This document shows positions 1-8,130 of a DNA stretch of 61,973 nucleotides, piece by piece (the stretch's first letter is position 1; each line of letters opens with the position of its first letter). Source of the stretch: Candidatus Rifleibacteriota bacterium (GTDB taxonomy: Bacteria > Muiribacteriota > Ozemobacteria > Ozemobacterales > Ozemobacteraceae); assembly GCA_018818125.1 (NCBI GenBank), contig JAHISQ010000014.1, positions 1 through 61,973 on the forward strand. Reading direction: 5' to 3'. Made by a program: the position numbers and the translations under genes. The notes beneath the pieces are model-generated. The model did no database searches. It was not told where the DNA came from and saw only the letters and a list, made by a program, of their open reading frames with translations.

Positions 1-1
1 A

Positions 2-544
2 CTGGTTCTTGCGTATCTCGACGGCAGAACAGAGCGCCTCGACTGGTTGTCAGCACGTTTCGAAATCGTTGCGGTTACAACAACCGGAAAACTGCTGGCT
101 CTCAAATATTCTTCCGGCGAGAAGGAACGATACATGGAATACAAACATAGCCTGGTCGAGATTGATTTGAACGCTAAAAGCGAAAAAGAGCTTTTACAAT
201 TTCCAGAACCAAGCTCAGTTACCGTAATGCCAGCTCAGAATAGTGAAAAAGCTCTTCTATATTTCAATACCAGCAATCTAGAGCCGATGATCTGCAAGTT
301 TATGTCGGTTGATCTGCTTACTGGTCAGCTGAGCGAATTTGCCAGCTTGAACAGCGTTGGTGCCAAATCTTCTTCAAGAGTAGGCATTGCTCTGCAGAAT
401 GCTTTTCATATTGGCGAAAATCGTTTTATGGTCGCAGCCGGTAGTTCAATCTACGAAATGGATGTCGCCAGTATGTCGGTCCTCAAGCGCGGTAATTTTG
501 AATCGCTTGTCTATCGCGCGGTGAAAGGCGGTGGCAAATCATGA
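2..544 (+). CDS. C-terminal part of an unrecognised protein, cut by the window edge
   Basis: The frame is open from base 2, so only the last 180 or so residues are present; the TTG at 47 is unlikely to be the real start. I do not recognise the family. The residues alternate short hydrophobic strands with turns (TTTGKLLALKY, LVEIDLN, MVAAGSSIYEMDV), which would fit a beta-propeller or similar all-beta repeat, but this is only an impression. Its stop overlaps the next start in an ATGA arrangement (541-544), so it is translationally coupled to the GntR regulator and belongs to the same operon as the ABC ATPase. A membrane subunit for that ATPase may lie outside the window or be part of this gene. 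Confidence 0.7.
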   Translation: MVLAYLDGRTERLDWLSARFEIVAVTTTGKLLALKYSSGEKERYMEYKHSLVEIDLNAKSEKELLQFPEPSSVTVMPAQNSEKALLYFNTSNLEPMICKFMSVDLLTGQLSEFASLNSVGAKSSSRVGIALQNAFHIGENRFMVAAGSSIYEMDVASMSVLKRGNFESLVYRAVKGGGKS

Positions 545-921
545 TCAGAATAAACGAAAGCTCGCCGATTCCTATTTACCAGCAGATAATTGAAGGCATG
601 CAGCGCGAAATACTTTCGGGCGTTTTCGGGGCAGATGACCGGCTTCCCTCGATCAGAGAACTTGCAATAGAGTTGAAAGTCAACCCGAATACCATTTCCA
701 GGGCCTATCAGGAACTCTCCACTGCCGGAACCATCTACTTCAAGCGCGGGCAGGGCGCCTACGTTGCGCCAAAATCGGCCGATGATCTTCTCGAACAGGC
801 TAAAAGTGAAATGGCAAAGCATATTCTCGAAATCATCGCCATCGCGCGCAGTATGAATCTTGATCGCATGCAGGTTCGCAAAATCTTTGATGCCGTGCTT
901 GAACAGCAGGAGGTAAAATAA
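541..921 (+). CDS. GntR-family transcriptional regulator, YtrA type
   Basis: A 126-residue protein made of an N-terminal winged helix and a short helical tail, the layout of the YtrA subfamily. Family hallmarks are PIYQQIIEGMQREILSG, the RLPSIRELA turn and NPNTISRAYQEL as recognition helix, followed by the wing GTIYFKRGQGAYVA. The tail of about 45 residues is too short for a FadR- or HutC-type effector domain. YtrA regulators usually sit beside and repress an ABC transporter operon, and here the gene is immediately followed by an ABC ATPase with one base between them. Its start overlaps the upstream stop. The inducer cannot be read from sequence. Confidence 0.93.
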   Translation: MIRINESSPIPIYQQIIEGMQREILSGVFGADDRLPSIRELAIELKVNPNTISRAYQELSTAGTIYFKRGQGAYVAPKSADDLLEQAKSEMAKHILEIIAIARSMNLDRMQVRKIFDAVLEQQEVK

Positions 922-922
922 C

Positions 923-1810
923 ATGGAAACTATCAATATTAATCAGCTGAATATGTCTTACAATGGGCACCCGGTTCTCAATGATGTCAGCGTGCAGATT
1001 GAGATGGGGAAGGTTGTCGCTCTTCTTGGGCGCAATGGCGCCGGCAAAACCACGTTGTTGAACATCATAAATGGCGAACTCAAGCCAGTTTCTGGCAATA
1101 CATCGACTCTGGGTATAGACCCCGAGCAAAACCCGGCTCTGCTGAGGCAAAGCTGCGTGCTGGTGAGCGAAGAGTGCCATCTCTACCCGTGGATGACAGC
1201 GCAGACGCTGGCTCGCGTGTTCTCACCGATGTACCCGACCTGGAACCAGGCCCTCTATGAAGCGACTCTTGTGCAGTTTGGTATCAGCATGAGTCAGAAG
1301 ATCAGTACGTTCAGCAAGGGCACGAAACGCAAGCTGCAGCTGGCTTTCGCGTTGGCGACCGAGGCCAGAATACTGCTGCTGGACGAACCTGTTGGTGGTG
1401 TTGATGTTGTAGCGCGCGAAGAGATTCTGAACAGCCTCATTGAGTCTCTGGTCGAAAAAGGCGTAACAGTTGTGCTGTCGTCGCATGAACTCAATGACAT
1501 ATCCGGCGTCTGCGATCATATCCTGATCCTTTCTGGCGGCCGATTTGTCGTTAACAACAGTAAGGATGAGCTTGTCGAAAAGATACGCAAAGTCAATGTG
1601 ATGCTTGAGAATCCGGTCGAAACCATGCCGGTTCATCCGTCGATACTTGCTGCCAAAGCCAATGGCACGGAGCTTGAACTCGTAGTTAAAGACTATTCAG
1701 AACCAGAGTTGAACAAGATACTTGCCAATTTTAAGGTCAAATCTATCAGCAGCTCAGGTTTGAGCCTCGAAGATCTGTTCAAGGCTGTAACCCGTAGCGA
1801 AAAGAGCTGA
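923..1810 (+). CDS. ABC transporter ATP-binding protein
   Basis: A 295-residue single ABC ATPase. Walker A GRNGAGKT is at residues 36-43, Walker B ILLLDEP near 150-156 and the switch histidine in SSHEL at 188. The signature at about 131-137 reads SKGTKRK instead of the usual LSGGQ, a degeneration frequent in drug- or lantibiotic-type exporters of the CcmA/YtrB group. A tail of about 90 residues follows the ATPase core. A strong AGGAGG precedes the ATG. It ends a GntR-ABC operon closed by a good terminator. No permease gene follows, so the membrane partner should be upstream of the window. The substrate is unknown. Confidence 0.95.
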   Translation: METININQLNMSYNGHPVLNDVSVQIEMGKVVALLGRNGAGKTTLLNIINGELKPVSGNTSTLGIDPEQNPALLRQSCVLVSEECHLYPWMTAQTLARVFSPMYPTWNQALYEATLVQFGISMSQKISTFSKGTKRKLQLAFALATEARILLLDEPVGGVDVVAREEILNSLIESLVEKGVTVVLSSHELNDISGVCDHILILSGGRFVVNNSKDELVEKIRKVNVMLENPVETMPVHPSILAAKANGTELELVVKDYSEPELNKILANFKVKSISSSGLSLEDLFKAVTRSEKS

Positions 1811-1826
1811 TCGTTGAAGAAGCAGG

Positions 1827-1870
1827 TGCCACCATGTCGGGCCATTTAAGGCCCAACATGGCGGCATTTT
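1827..1870 (+). terminator. Rho-independent terminator after the GntR-ABC operon
   Basis: A 17-base arm at 1827-1843 pairs with 1850-1866 with two mismatches around the loop ATTTAA and is followed by TTTT. It lies 16 bases after the ABC ATPase stop. Confidence 0.8.
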
Positions 1871-1897
1871 CGATTACACGCAAATGAGGTTTATTAG

Positions 1898-2308
1898 ATG
1901 AAAATGAAGATTTTTCTAGTTCTTTTTGCCATAGTGGTTCTTTGCATTGCTGCCCTGTTTTATTTTGGCCCATTTCAGCTGAAAAATCCCGCTTACCTCT
2001 GGTGGGTAATGACTGGAAGCGAATGTAGCCAGAAATATCTTGAGGATTATGTTTTTGTTGATTGTAACAAGAGTCTCATTGTCAGAGGCCTGACCGAAGA
2101 CAAAATCAAGAAGCGGTTTCCGGTGCTTTTTGACGGCGACAACTTTCCAGAGGGCTCAAACCGACAAAGAATAATTCAGGATTTGAGAAATACTGAATAT
2201 AAGGACCAGAACTTCAAAATGCTATGGTTTGATGACCAGTATGAATGGGGCTGGGCAATTCTGCTGGTTGATGGCAAGGGACTGAAAATTGATATGTTCA
2301 AGCAATGA
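1898..2308 (+). CDS. Small membrane-anchored protein of unknown function
   Basis: A 136-residue protein with an N-terminal hydrophobic segment (about residues 5-26, FLVLFAIVVLCIAALFYFG) that would serve as a signal anchor, followed by a soluble, charged, aromatic-rich domain outside the membrane. Two cysteines (CSQKY and VDCNKS) lie close together in the soluble part and could form a disulfide. TGAGGT upstream of the ATG is an acceptable ribosome binding site. It stands alone between a terminator and the next gene. I do not recognise the family. Confidence 0.75.
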   Translation: MKMKIFLVLFAIVVLCIAALFYFGPFQLKNPAYLWWVMTGSECSQKYLEDYVFVDCNKSLIVRGLTEDKIKKRFPVLFDGDNFPEGSNRQRIIQDLRNTEYKDQNFKMLWFDDQYEWGWAILLVDGKGLKIDMFKQ

Positions 2309-2401
2309 TGGATGGTTTTGTGATGCCTGCCAAGGGTTTTGCTGTGTCAGCAGCTTTATGATAACATTTGTATGTTGTTAGATTATCAAGGAGAACTCAA
2401 A

Positions 2402-2944
2402 ATGCCAGCGACAAGCGTGCCACAGCAGATCGAAGGGCTTTATAAAATTATTCCGCTCAAGATATTTCGTCGGACGCCTGGAGTTAGTTTTGACTGTTTG
2501 AACCCAAAGGATATACCAAGAATTGACGCCATAGACCGGGTTATTCATGTGGGTGGAGCTGTCTCTCCCGGGCCGGTTGGTGAGGTTGAACGGCCGTGGT
2601 ATATGCATCCTTCTCAAGCTGACAATCTCATGGTTCTTGCCGGAGAAAGGCATGTCGATATTTATACGCCTCAGCATGGGCTTATCGTCAGGGTTGATGT
2701 AACTGCCGATAAAATCGTGATCGATGGCGAACTTGCTTATGACGGCCCAGGTATGCTGGTCTGGCCCTGCTGCGTTTTTCATCGTATCCGCAGTTGTCAG
2801 CAAAAAGGCTCGGCATCACTAAATTTTGCCGTACATTATGAAGGTTTTAACATTCGCAGCAATTTCAATGTTTATGACCTGAATACAGAAACTGGCGAAT
2901 ATAAGCTCATTCGTGAAGGTCATCTTGACCAGACAACTGGCTGA
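2402..2944 (+). CDS. Cupin-like protein of unknown function
   Basis: A 180-residue cytoplasmic protein. The ATG at 2402 is chosen because AAGGAG sits 8 bases upstream; an open TTG at 2339 has no such site. The middle of the protein (HPSQADNLMVLAGERHVDIYT, then PGMLVWPCCVFHRIRS) has the strand-turn pattern of a cupin barrel, with histidines placed roughly as in cupin motifs 1 and 2, but the canonical metal-binding spacing is not fully there. No enzyme activity can be assigned. It is monocistronic by appearance and faces the transglutaminase-like gene tail to tail. Confidence 0.75.
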   Translation: MPATSVPQQIEGLYKIIPLKIFRRTPGVSFDCLNPKDIPRIDAIDRVIHVGGAVSPGPVGEVERPWYMHPSQADNLMVLAGERHVDIYTPQHGLIVRVDVTADKIVIDGELAYDGPGMLVWPCCVFHRIRSCQQKGSASLNFAVHYEGFNIRSNFNVYDLNTETGEYKLIREGHLDQTTG

Positions 2945-2953
2945 TCAAATTAT

Positions 2954-3005
2954 GGCTGCATGAACATAGATCAGGCCATCATTGCAGCCCGTTAAACGAT
3001 TTTTT
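2954..3005. terminator. Possible weak terminator between convergent genes
   Basis: GGCTGCATGA pairs with TCATTGCAGCC (one bulge) around a loop of about 15 bases. A run of T follows some 10 bases later on the plus strand. It lies between convergent genes, but the distance from the stem to the T run makes it a poor example. Confidence 0.35.
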
Positions 3006-3054
3006 CGCACTGACCAGTTTTTGTTACTGAGGCTCTGGCCGGTTTGTAATCCTC

Positions 3055-4368
3055 TTACTTTGCGTTCGGTTCGCGTAGTGGCAATACACCGTTGCTGCGT
3101 GCATTTGCGATGTCTACCACTGCGCATCCTTCTGCAGCCATATTTTCATCTTTTAGAGCAGCTTTCAGATCTCTCGCGATTTCTTTCATCTGCTCTTCTC
3201 CCGAACTAAGTGCATCTTCAAAGCTGCCCGCACCCAACTCAGTGGTCTCTATTCCGGTAAGCTCTTTCAGACTGGTGACATCGTCATCGTCATCGTCTTC
3301 TTCCAGTTTAATCGCAAGAAACATGTGCTCTGGCAACACGATCAGGTAAACATCCAGACCCATTCGTCTCAGGATAGAGGCCATCAAAACACTGCCATCG
3401 ACACAATTTGCCTGTTCAGTAGCGAGAACTTCGCCAACCCGCCTGACAAACTGGCTATATACGGCATTCTCTGCAAGAGATGGCGTGGTAATACTGCTGT
3501 AGCGCAGGCCTCGTCGTTCCAGTGCATTCCAGATCGATTCTACTTCTGCAAGCACTGTTTCCTTGTCTCCCTGGTATGCGGCGAAGGTCATCGGGTTCCC
3601 ATCAGCATCTTTAGCTTCTGACATGATGCGATGAATCTCCGGATGGTTTTCGTTTATATAGGCTGCGAAGGTCCAGTTAACTTCTATCGGGTTGCCGTCT
3701 TCATCCGGGTAGGAAGAAATGCAGTCGTTAACAGCTCGAACATTAACGGTCTCAAGTTTTTCGGTGGCTGGTTTCCCGTCGATGCTTACAGAGACCTTTA
3801 TATTTTCCGGAAAGGGCTGTGTTACCTCTGCCAGGGTGTTGTAGTCAAAGTCCAGGCTTGGACGGACAAAGTAGGTGATTCCAGATTTTTTTAAAACAGC
3901 CTGGAATTTGCTTGGGCGAAGGATATTCGCGCTGGAAATTGTTAGATTGACCGAACAGTTGTCTTTGGGACTGCAGACCATTATTCCTATTGAGCCAAAT
4001 GGATCACCGAGCTCGTTTTCTTCGTTAGGCTCTTCTGATTTCATCCCGGCAGTAGAAAGCAGCCATGAAGGATAGATTTCATTATTCATATCCAGCAGGA
4101 TTTTCCACTCACCGGGAGCAATTGGAGAATCTTTTTCTATGTCGTCTGAATTGTCGTCGTCAATGTCGGTTTCATCAGCAGTTTCTTCTTCGCTATCTTC
4201 ATCTGCTGTTGTTGCAGGTTTTGCCGTGTCTGGTTGAACTGTCCAACCCTTCGATGATGCTGGCTTTGCAATGCCCGGCTGAACTGTCCAGCCTTGCGAT
4301 GATGCTGGCATGGGCAATGTTAAAAGAATAAGCAAGAGGCAAAAAAATGACAAGTGTTTGACCAGCAT
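3055..4368 (-). CDS. Secreted transglutaminase-like (cysteine-fold) protein
   Basis: A 437-residue protein starting at the ATG preceded by AGAAAGG; a longer open frame to 4434 lacks a site. A signal peptide covers about residues 1-24. Then come two near-identical repeats of GWTVQP.(I/T)AKPA(S/T) and an Asp/Glu-rich linker (55-80). The C-terminal domain contains EQANCVDGSVLMASILRRMG (Cys322) and LPEHMFLAI (His348), the Cys-His pattern of transglutaminase-like cysteine folds; a run of six Asp follows. Residues about 84-137 reappear in the decayed plus-strand copy at 5430-5610. It lies downstream of the acidic-repeat gene on the same strand. Whether it acts as a protease, cross-linker or binder is unknown. 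Confidence 0.82.
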   Translation of the reverse strand: MLVKHLSFFCLLLILLTLPMPASSQGWTVQPGIAKPASSKGWTVQPDTAKPATTADEDSEEETADETDIDDDNSDDIEKDSPIAPGEWKILLDMNNEIYPSWLLSTAGMKSEEPNEENELGDPFGSIGIMVCSPKDNCSVNLTISSANILRPSKFQAVLKKSGITYFVRPSLDFDYNTLAEVTQPFPENIKVSVSIDGKPATEKLETVNVRAVNDCISSYPDEDGNPIEVNWTFAAYINENHPEIHRIMSEAKDADGNPMTFAAYQGDKETVLAEVESIWNALERRGLRYSSITTPSLAENAVYSQFVRRVGEVLATEQANCVDGSVLMASILRRMGLDVYLIVLPEHMFLAIKLEEDDDDDDVTSLKELTGIETTELGAGSFEDALSSGEEQMKEIARDLKAALKDENMAAEGCAVVDIANARSNGVLPLREPNAK

Positions 4369-4507
4369 TCGAGACCTTTCTAAAAACAGCTGATTGAATA
4401 CCATTCTGATAAATTTACCTTTTCTTGCCGGCAAAAGGCAATGTTTTCAATGAAACAACCGGGGAAGATTGCTCCTCCCCGGTTATCTGCAAATTGCCTG
4501 AGAATTC

Positions 4508-5125
4508 TTATTCTGCGTCGTCTTCGTCGCCTTCGTCGCCTTCGTCGCCTTCGTCGCCTTCGTCGCCTTCGTCGCCTTCGTCGCCATCATCGCCTTCGTC
4601 GCCATCACTGTCTGTATTAATTGCGGCGGGAGCGGCTTCCATAGGCTTGAGGCCTCTTACGATAGTTGTAATTTCAGCTGCAAACTTTTCTGCTGATTCT
4701 GGTGTGTCAATCCAATAAACGCCAAGAGTCTTGCCGGCCGGAGTATCAAGAGCAATAACGTCGATCTGAACTGTACCCTCTTTGGCGGTTCCAACCCACT
4801 CTTCACACGCCATTCCATTGATTTCAGCAGGCTTGGGGCTTCCATCGTTTCCCCAGGTGATGGGACCTACAGTTGCTATAAGACCGGCATCGACTTCTTC
4901 AAGTGCTTTATTAGCATCTTTGGGGTGAAGAATCATGAATACAACTGCCATTGCCTCATCTGGGGATTTGATAGACAAAACGTCCCCGTCAGCTTCTTGA
5001 CTCCAGCCTGTCGGTACAGTGATTTGAATCTGCGCATCAGCGTGAGTTAGAACTTCATCAGCAAAAATGGCCGGGGAAAAAAGCGCAAGTGCACATACCA
5101 TAATTGTAACAAATATTGTTTTCAT
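4508..5125 (-). CDS. Secreted protein with an acidic GDE tandem-repeat tail
   Basis: A 205-residue protein with a clear signal peptide (residues 1-22, cleavage after IFA) and a folded domain of about 140 residues that resembles PsbP/DUF1795-type lipoprotein domains (ITVPTGWSQEADGDVLSIKS; FAAEITTIVRGLKP). The last 30 residues are a GDE repeat built on a tandem 9-base unit, giving a highly acidic tail. AGGAGT precedes the ATG. It is followed on the same strand by the transglutaminase-like gene about 140 bases on, probably as one unit. A decayed copy of its second half is seen at about 5250-5400 on the plus strand. The domain assignment is tentative. Confidence 0.82.
   Translation of the reverse strand: MKTIFVTIMVCALALFSPAIFADEVLTHADAQIQITVPTGWSQEADGDVLSIKSPDEAMAVVFMILHPKDANKALEEVDAGLIATVGPITWGNDGSPKPAEINGMACEEWVGTAKEGTVQIDVIALDTPAGKTLGVYWIDTPESAEKFAAEITTIVRGLKPMEAAPAAINTDSDGDEGDDGDEGDEGDEGDEGDEGDEGDEDDAE
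4522..4602. repeat. Coding minisatellite, 9-base unit CTTCGTCGC
   Basis: Seven perfect tandem copies run from 4522 to 4584, followed by a variant unit (CATCATCGC) and one more perfect unit ending at 4602. On the minus strand each unit encodes Gly-Asp-Glu. Because the unit is a multiple of three, changes in copy number would alter only the length of the acidic tail, not the frame. Confidence 0.95.
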
Positions 5126-5148
5126 AAAGAACTCCTATTTTCCATTAA

Positions 5149-5166
5149 AACTTGTTTCTACAAGTT
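5149..5166. promoter_or_regulatory. Inverted repeat at the start of the acidic-repeat gene leader
   Basis: AACTTGT-TTCT-ACAAGTT, a perfect 7-bp inverted repeat. It lies between the candidate -10 element at 5167-5172 and the start codon at 5125, so it could be an operator or a 5' UTR hairpin. Confidence 0.4.
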
Positions 5167-5195
5167 ATTATACGCTTTCGAAAAACGCAACATTT
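5167..5195 (-). promoter_or_regulatory. Candidate promoter of the acidic-repeat gene
   Basis: On the minus strand a perfect TATAAT at 5172-5167 is preceded, 17 bases further upstream, by a poor -35 (AAATGT). The upstream part overlaps the 28-bp repeat at 5186-5213. Confidence 0.4.
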
Positions 5196-5213
5196 TGCTA
5201 AGCACAATTTCTG
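5186..5213 (+). repeat. 28-bp direct repeat, copy 1
   Basis: The 28 bases from CGCAACATTTTG to CACAATTTCTG are identical to 8042-8069, in the same orientation. This copy lies just before the decayed duplicate on the plus strand. The flanks beyond the repeat differ. Confidence 0.9.
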
Positions 5214-5229
5214 GGAATTTCTGTACACA

Positions 5230-5637
5230 ATTCCTTTCAAATTCACCGGGGCAAAATCACCTGGGACAACGAAGAGCCTGTGGAAGAGACTTACAATGGA
5301 TTACAATCCCGTTCCTGGCGGCCATGCGCTGGGAGAAAGTGTGATCGTTATCGTCTGGATCTTTGATGCGCCGGACAACAGAGAACTGATGTTCTACCTC
5401 ACCGTCGATGTCGAGGCAGTGAACCATTCGGATCTGGCTCCTGGTGAATTCAAGCCCTGGTTAGAACTTGAAGGCGAGATTTTCCCATCATGGATACTCT
5501 GCCCGGCAACAATGAAATCTGTTCTACCTGAAGAACCGGACCAGTTTGGCGATCCGAAAGGATCCATCGGCATCCACGTCTGTTCGCCCGAAGATGACGA
5601 TGGTGCCTTTGAAAAGGGTGGTAACGCCGACCAGTAA
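5230..5637 (+). pseudogene. Decayed inverted duplicate of the acidic-repeat / transglutaminase-like gene pair
   Basis: The plus strand encodes remnants of both minus-strand neighbours in the same order. In frame 2, at about 5253-5315, KITWDNEEPVEETYNGL matches PITWGNDGSPKPAEINGM of the acidic-repeat protein. After a frameshift near 5320, VIVIVWIFDAPDNRELMFYL continues as VQIDVIALDTPAGKTLGVYW. From 5430, PGEFKPWLELEGEIFPSW and GDPKGSIGIHVCSPED match PGEWKILLDMNNEIYPSW and GDPFGSIGIMVCSPKD of the transglutaminase-like protein. The signal peptide, repeats and catalytic Cys-His domain are missing. An open frame runs from 5152 to 5637, but it crosses the frameshift, so I read it as a fused pseudogene and not as a functional gene. 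Confidence 0.75.
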
Positions 5638-5667
5638 AGACTATTAACCGTCAATTTCAGTTGCGAA

Positions 5668-5703
5668 CAACGGATGGAACATAAACCATCCGTTGTTTTT
5701 ATT
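5668..5703 (+). terminator. Rho-independent terminator behind the decayed duplicate
   Basis: CAACGGATGG pairs perfectly with CCATCCGTTG around AACATAAA and is followed by TTTTTATT. It suggests that the plus-strand remnant was once the end of a real transcription unit. Confidence 0.85.
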
Positions 5704-5786
5704 ATCAGGAATCTGGAAGGCGGGCAAGCACAAATAGTTCTGCGATAGCTTCTCTTTAATAGAGGTTTTCTTGTCTCAATCATCTT

Positions 5787-7772
5787 TTATGTTTTTTTGT
5801 TTTTTGTGCCTTTTTTGTATTTGTGATGATCTTGATTCAGACTAGTTTTTAGATTTTTAGTCGACCTGGCTGAATAGGTCTCGCTCAGGCTGGAGCTTGT
5901 CTCTGATATTGCATCAGATGGTGAGTCATAGGAAAATACGAGCTTGTTAAGCGCACCACCACGGAGAGTTGGGATATGGTCATTCCCATGGATGCAGTCG
6001 GACATCGAATAGTATTTGCCATCGCGGCTTTTCAGCCGAACAAAAAATTGAGTGATGCAGGTGAATGGGTTGTTCTGTTCTTTGACGAAGACTTTAGAAA
6101 TCAGAGAATGGCGTTTCCAGACCTCGAAACAATCGATTTGATCGAAGCTGCAGATAGATGTTTCCTTTCGCCAGAACAGAAATCGTGATCGGAAAAGGAC
6201 CAGACGTTGCTTCATATCAAAGATATAATATTCATCTATCAGCCATAGCCAGGCAGCATATAATGTCATCAGGACAGATGTTGAATCCAGCAGAAACAGA
6301 TAAATTAAACGAGGGTTTGCCGCAATGTAGGATGCTTCACTGTTGATGATCCAATAGGTGGAGATAATTGAAAGCAGAGTGAGCAGGAAGAGAACGAACT
6401 TTTCTTTCATTGTGGGAAGATCAACCTTAACGAGCCCAGATTCAGAGAATTCTAGTGAAACATTAGAGAGTTTTGCTTGCCATAGTGCTTCTTTCAGAGC
6501 TGTTTGTGAGCCAAGCGATTCAACGATCTTATCGGTATATGAACACCAGCTTGAAAAATTCTGGTCTTTAAAAAATAATCCTGGTTGAAATTCACATCCG
6601 ATAAAGCGCGCAAGGTGCTCTGCCTGGGCAGATGCTTCTGCCTGAATCGAAAAACCATCCGTTTTATCTACCGCTTTTCGTGGCAAAGGAAGGATTACTC
6701 CGTCTTTCAGTATCAAAGCGACTGAGTAATCAAGTTTGTATAGATGCCATAATAACGGCCAACCAGAGAGTTTTCCGATAGTTGTCACCATCGCTATCTC
6801 GTCAAATCCAATCCGGCGTTTCTTATAATATATCGGATTGGTAAATTCTTGATGAATTGCTCTGTCTGCAAAATTGATGAGGTATTGGCATTTAATAAAA
6901 AATCTGATTAATATGGAAGCTGCAAAGCCGATCATTAAATCATTTCGAAACCAGGTCGGGATGCCACTCCTGTTAAATGCCAATAGAAGAAAGAAGCAGG
7001 CGATTCCTATCAGTTTGGTTATCGTTTTAAGCGTTGAAGGAATGTCGATAACAATTTCTTCTTTGCTTTCAGTCCATTCATCGTAACTGGATCCGGGCAA
7101 GGCTGGACTGCGTTCCGCTTCTTGCCCATTGCTGGATATGGGGTGATGAAGCTCCTCTATTGTAAACTCTGAGTTGGTGAGTTTGGAGAGGCCAACTGCA
7201 GTAAACATGACAAGACATGCCATGCAGATATCCATCCAGCTCCAGAATTCATTAGCCATACAGGCTGTAAAAAACAAAGATGCGGAGCTCGTAACGATGA
7301 GATACCATATATCCATGCTTCCTATCACCACACTGGCATGTTCTAGAAAATCATCGTAGGCATATGTCAGCGGATTTTCGTAGTATATCTCCGGGGCTGG
7401 CATCCACTTTAATAAGCCAAACCAGCTGATAGAACAGAAAAAGAACCAGACAATCAGATCTGCAGCATCGCCGAATGGCGCGAGGCCGCATAGTGAAGTA
7501 AAAAAATCAGCGATTAAAAGAGCTCCGCTTATGGTGACTGATACTTTTAAGCATTTCTCCGCAAAAAAGACTCCGGAAGCTGCCAGAAAGAACTCCAGAG
7601 TTGCCAGATATAAAAGGAGCGCTTTAGTTTGATCATACAGCGAAACTGACACTGATGATGGAATCGAAAATCCACTACTGGAGAGTATGTTTAAACAGGA
7701 AAAAAAGGCTATAAAAAATAAGCCGATGAGAAGAAGCCCAAAAATCATTGCTAAAAGACAACTGCGCCTCAT
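5787..7772 (-). CDS. Large multi-pass membrane protein of unknown function
   Basis: A 661-residue protein with about ten hydrophobic segments in two groups: an N-terminal block (residues 5-200, beginning LLAMIFGLLLIGLFFIAFFS) and later pairs near 250-295 and 460-515. Between and after them lie cytosolic-looking stretches with two short similar motifs, IGFDEIAMVTTIGKLSGWP and CSFDQIDCFEVWKRHS. Each introduces a beta-like segment with (R/D)DG turns, as in PH-like YdbT/DUF2244-type domains. That resemblance is weak. The C-terminal 40 residues are Ser/Lys-rich and probably disordered. It stands alone, converging on the decayed duplicate. No function can be assigned. Confidence 0.75.
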   Translation of the reverse strand: MRRSCLLAMIFGLLLIGLFFIAFFSCLNILSSSGFSIPSSVSVSLYDQTKALLLYLATLEFFLAASGVFFAEKCLKVSVTISGALLIADFFTSLCGLAPFGDAADLIVWFFFCSISWFGLLKWMPAPEIYYENPLTYAYDDFLEHASVVIGSMDIWYLIVTSSASLFFTACMANEFWSWMDICMACLVMFTAVGLSKLTNSEFTIEELHHPISSNGQEAERSPALPGSSYDEWTESKEEIVIDIPSTLKTITKLIGIACFFLLLAFNRSGIPTWFRNDLMIGFAASILIRFFIKCQYLINFADRAIHQEFTNPIYYKKRRIGFDEIAMVTTIGKLSGWPLLWHLYKLDYSVALILKDGVILPLPRKAVDKTDGFSIQAEASAQAEHLARFIGCEFQPGLFFKDQNFSSWCSYTDKIVESLGSQTALKEALWQAKLSNVSLEFSESGLVKVDLPTMKEKFVLFLLTLLSIISTYWIINSEASYIAANPRLIYLFLLDSTSVLMTLYAAWLWLIDEYYIFDMKQRLVLFRSRFLFWRKETSICSFDQIDCFEVWKRHSLISKVFVKEQNNPFTCITQFFVRLKSRDGKYYSMSDCIHGNDHIPTLRGGALNKLVFSYDSPSDAISETSSSLSETYSARSTKNLKTSLNQDHHKYKKGTKNKKT

Positions 7773-8041
7773 GGAATTTGCACTTCCGATTTCAGCGATG
7801 TCACGGCATTTATAGGAAATGTAACAATGTCGTGATCAACTTGTTTCCAGGAAGTTTCTGGGGTGACAACAAGAGATGCTGTGTTTTTGTTCATGTGTTT
7901 AATTGGTAAAAAACTGTAGTTCGACTTTGGAGATATCAAAAAATTCGGAAAAGAATTGCAGATTGATTTAAGTTACCTGATATCTGATATGAAATCAATA
8001 AGATGATATGCCTTGCATGCCATTAATCAGCTGTTGAGAGG

Positions 8042-8069
8042 CGCAACATTTTGCTAAGCACAATTTCTG
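8042..8069 (+). repeat. 28-bp direct repeat, copy 2
   Basis: Identical in all 28 bases to 5186-5213 and in the same orientation, about 2.86 kb apart. It lies 177 bases upstream of the secreted protein gene at 8247. Confidence 0.9.
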
Positions 8070-8092
8070 AAGATGTGCTGTTGATACAGAAT

Positions 8093-8130
8093 GCCACGTA
8101 TGTGCGACAACGCTGTCGCACACGCGTGGC
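8093..8130. promoter_or_regulatory. GC-rich inverted repeat
   Basis: An outer arm GCCACG pairs with CGTGGC and an inner arm TGTGCGACA with TGTCGCACA around a short loop (ACGC), with a small asymmetry between the arms. No T run follows, so it is more likely an operator, a replication- or repair-related palindrome or a 5' RNA element than a terminator. Confidence 0.5.

Noticed and set aside
511..936. Minus-strand open frame over the GntR gene
   Set aside because: It lies opposite a clear GntR regulator and shows no domain of its own.
4425..4718. Plus-strand open frame with SPSSPSS repeats
   Set aside because: It is the antisense reading of the GDE minisatellite, without a plausible start region.
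5152..5637. Intact 161-residue gene
   Set aside because: Homology to two different neighbours in two frames shows it is a decayed fused copy.
5186..8069. 28-bp repeats as a CRISPR remnant
   Set aside because: Only two copies, 2.86 kb apart, no spacers and no cas genes.
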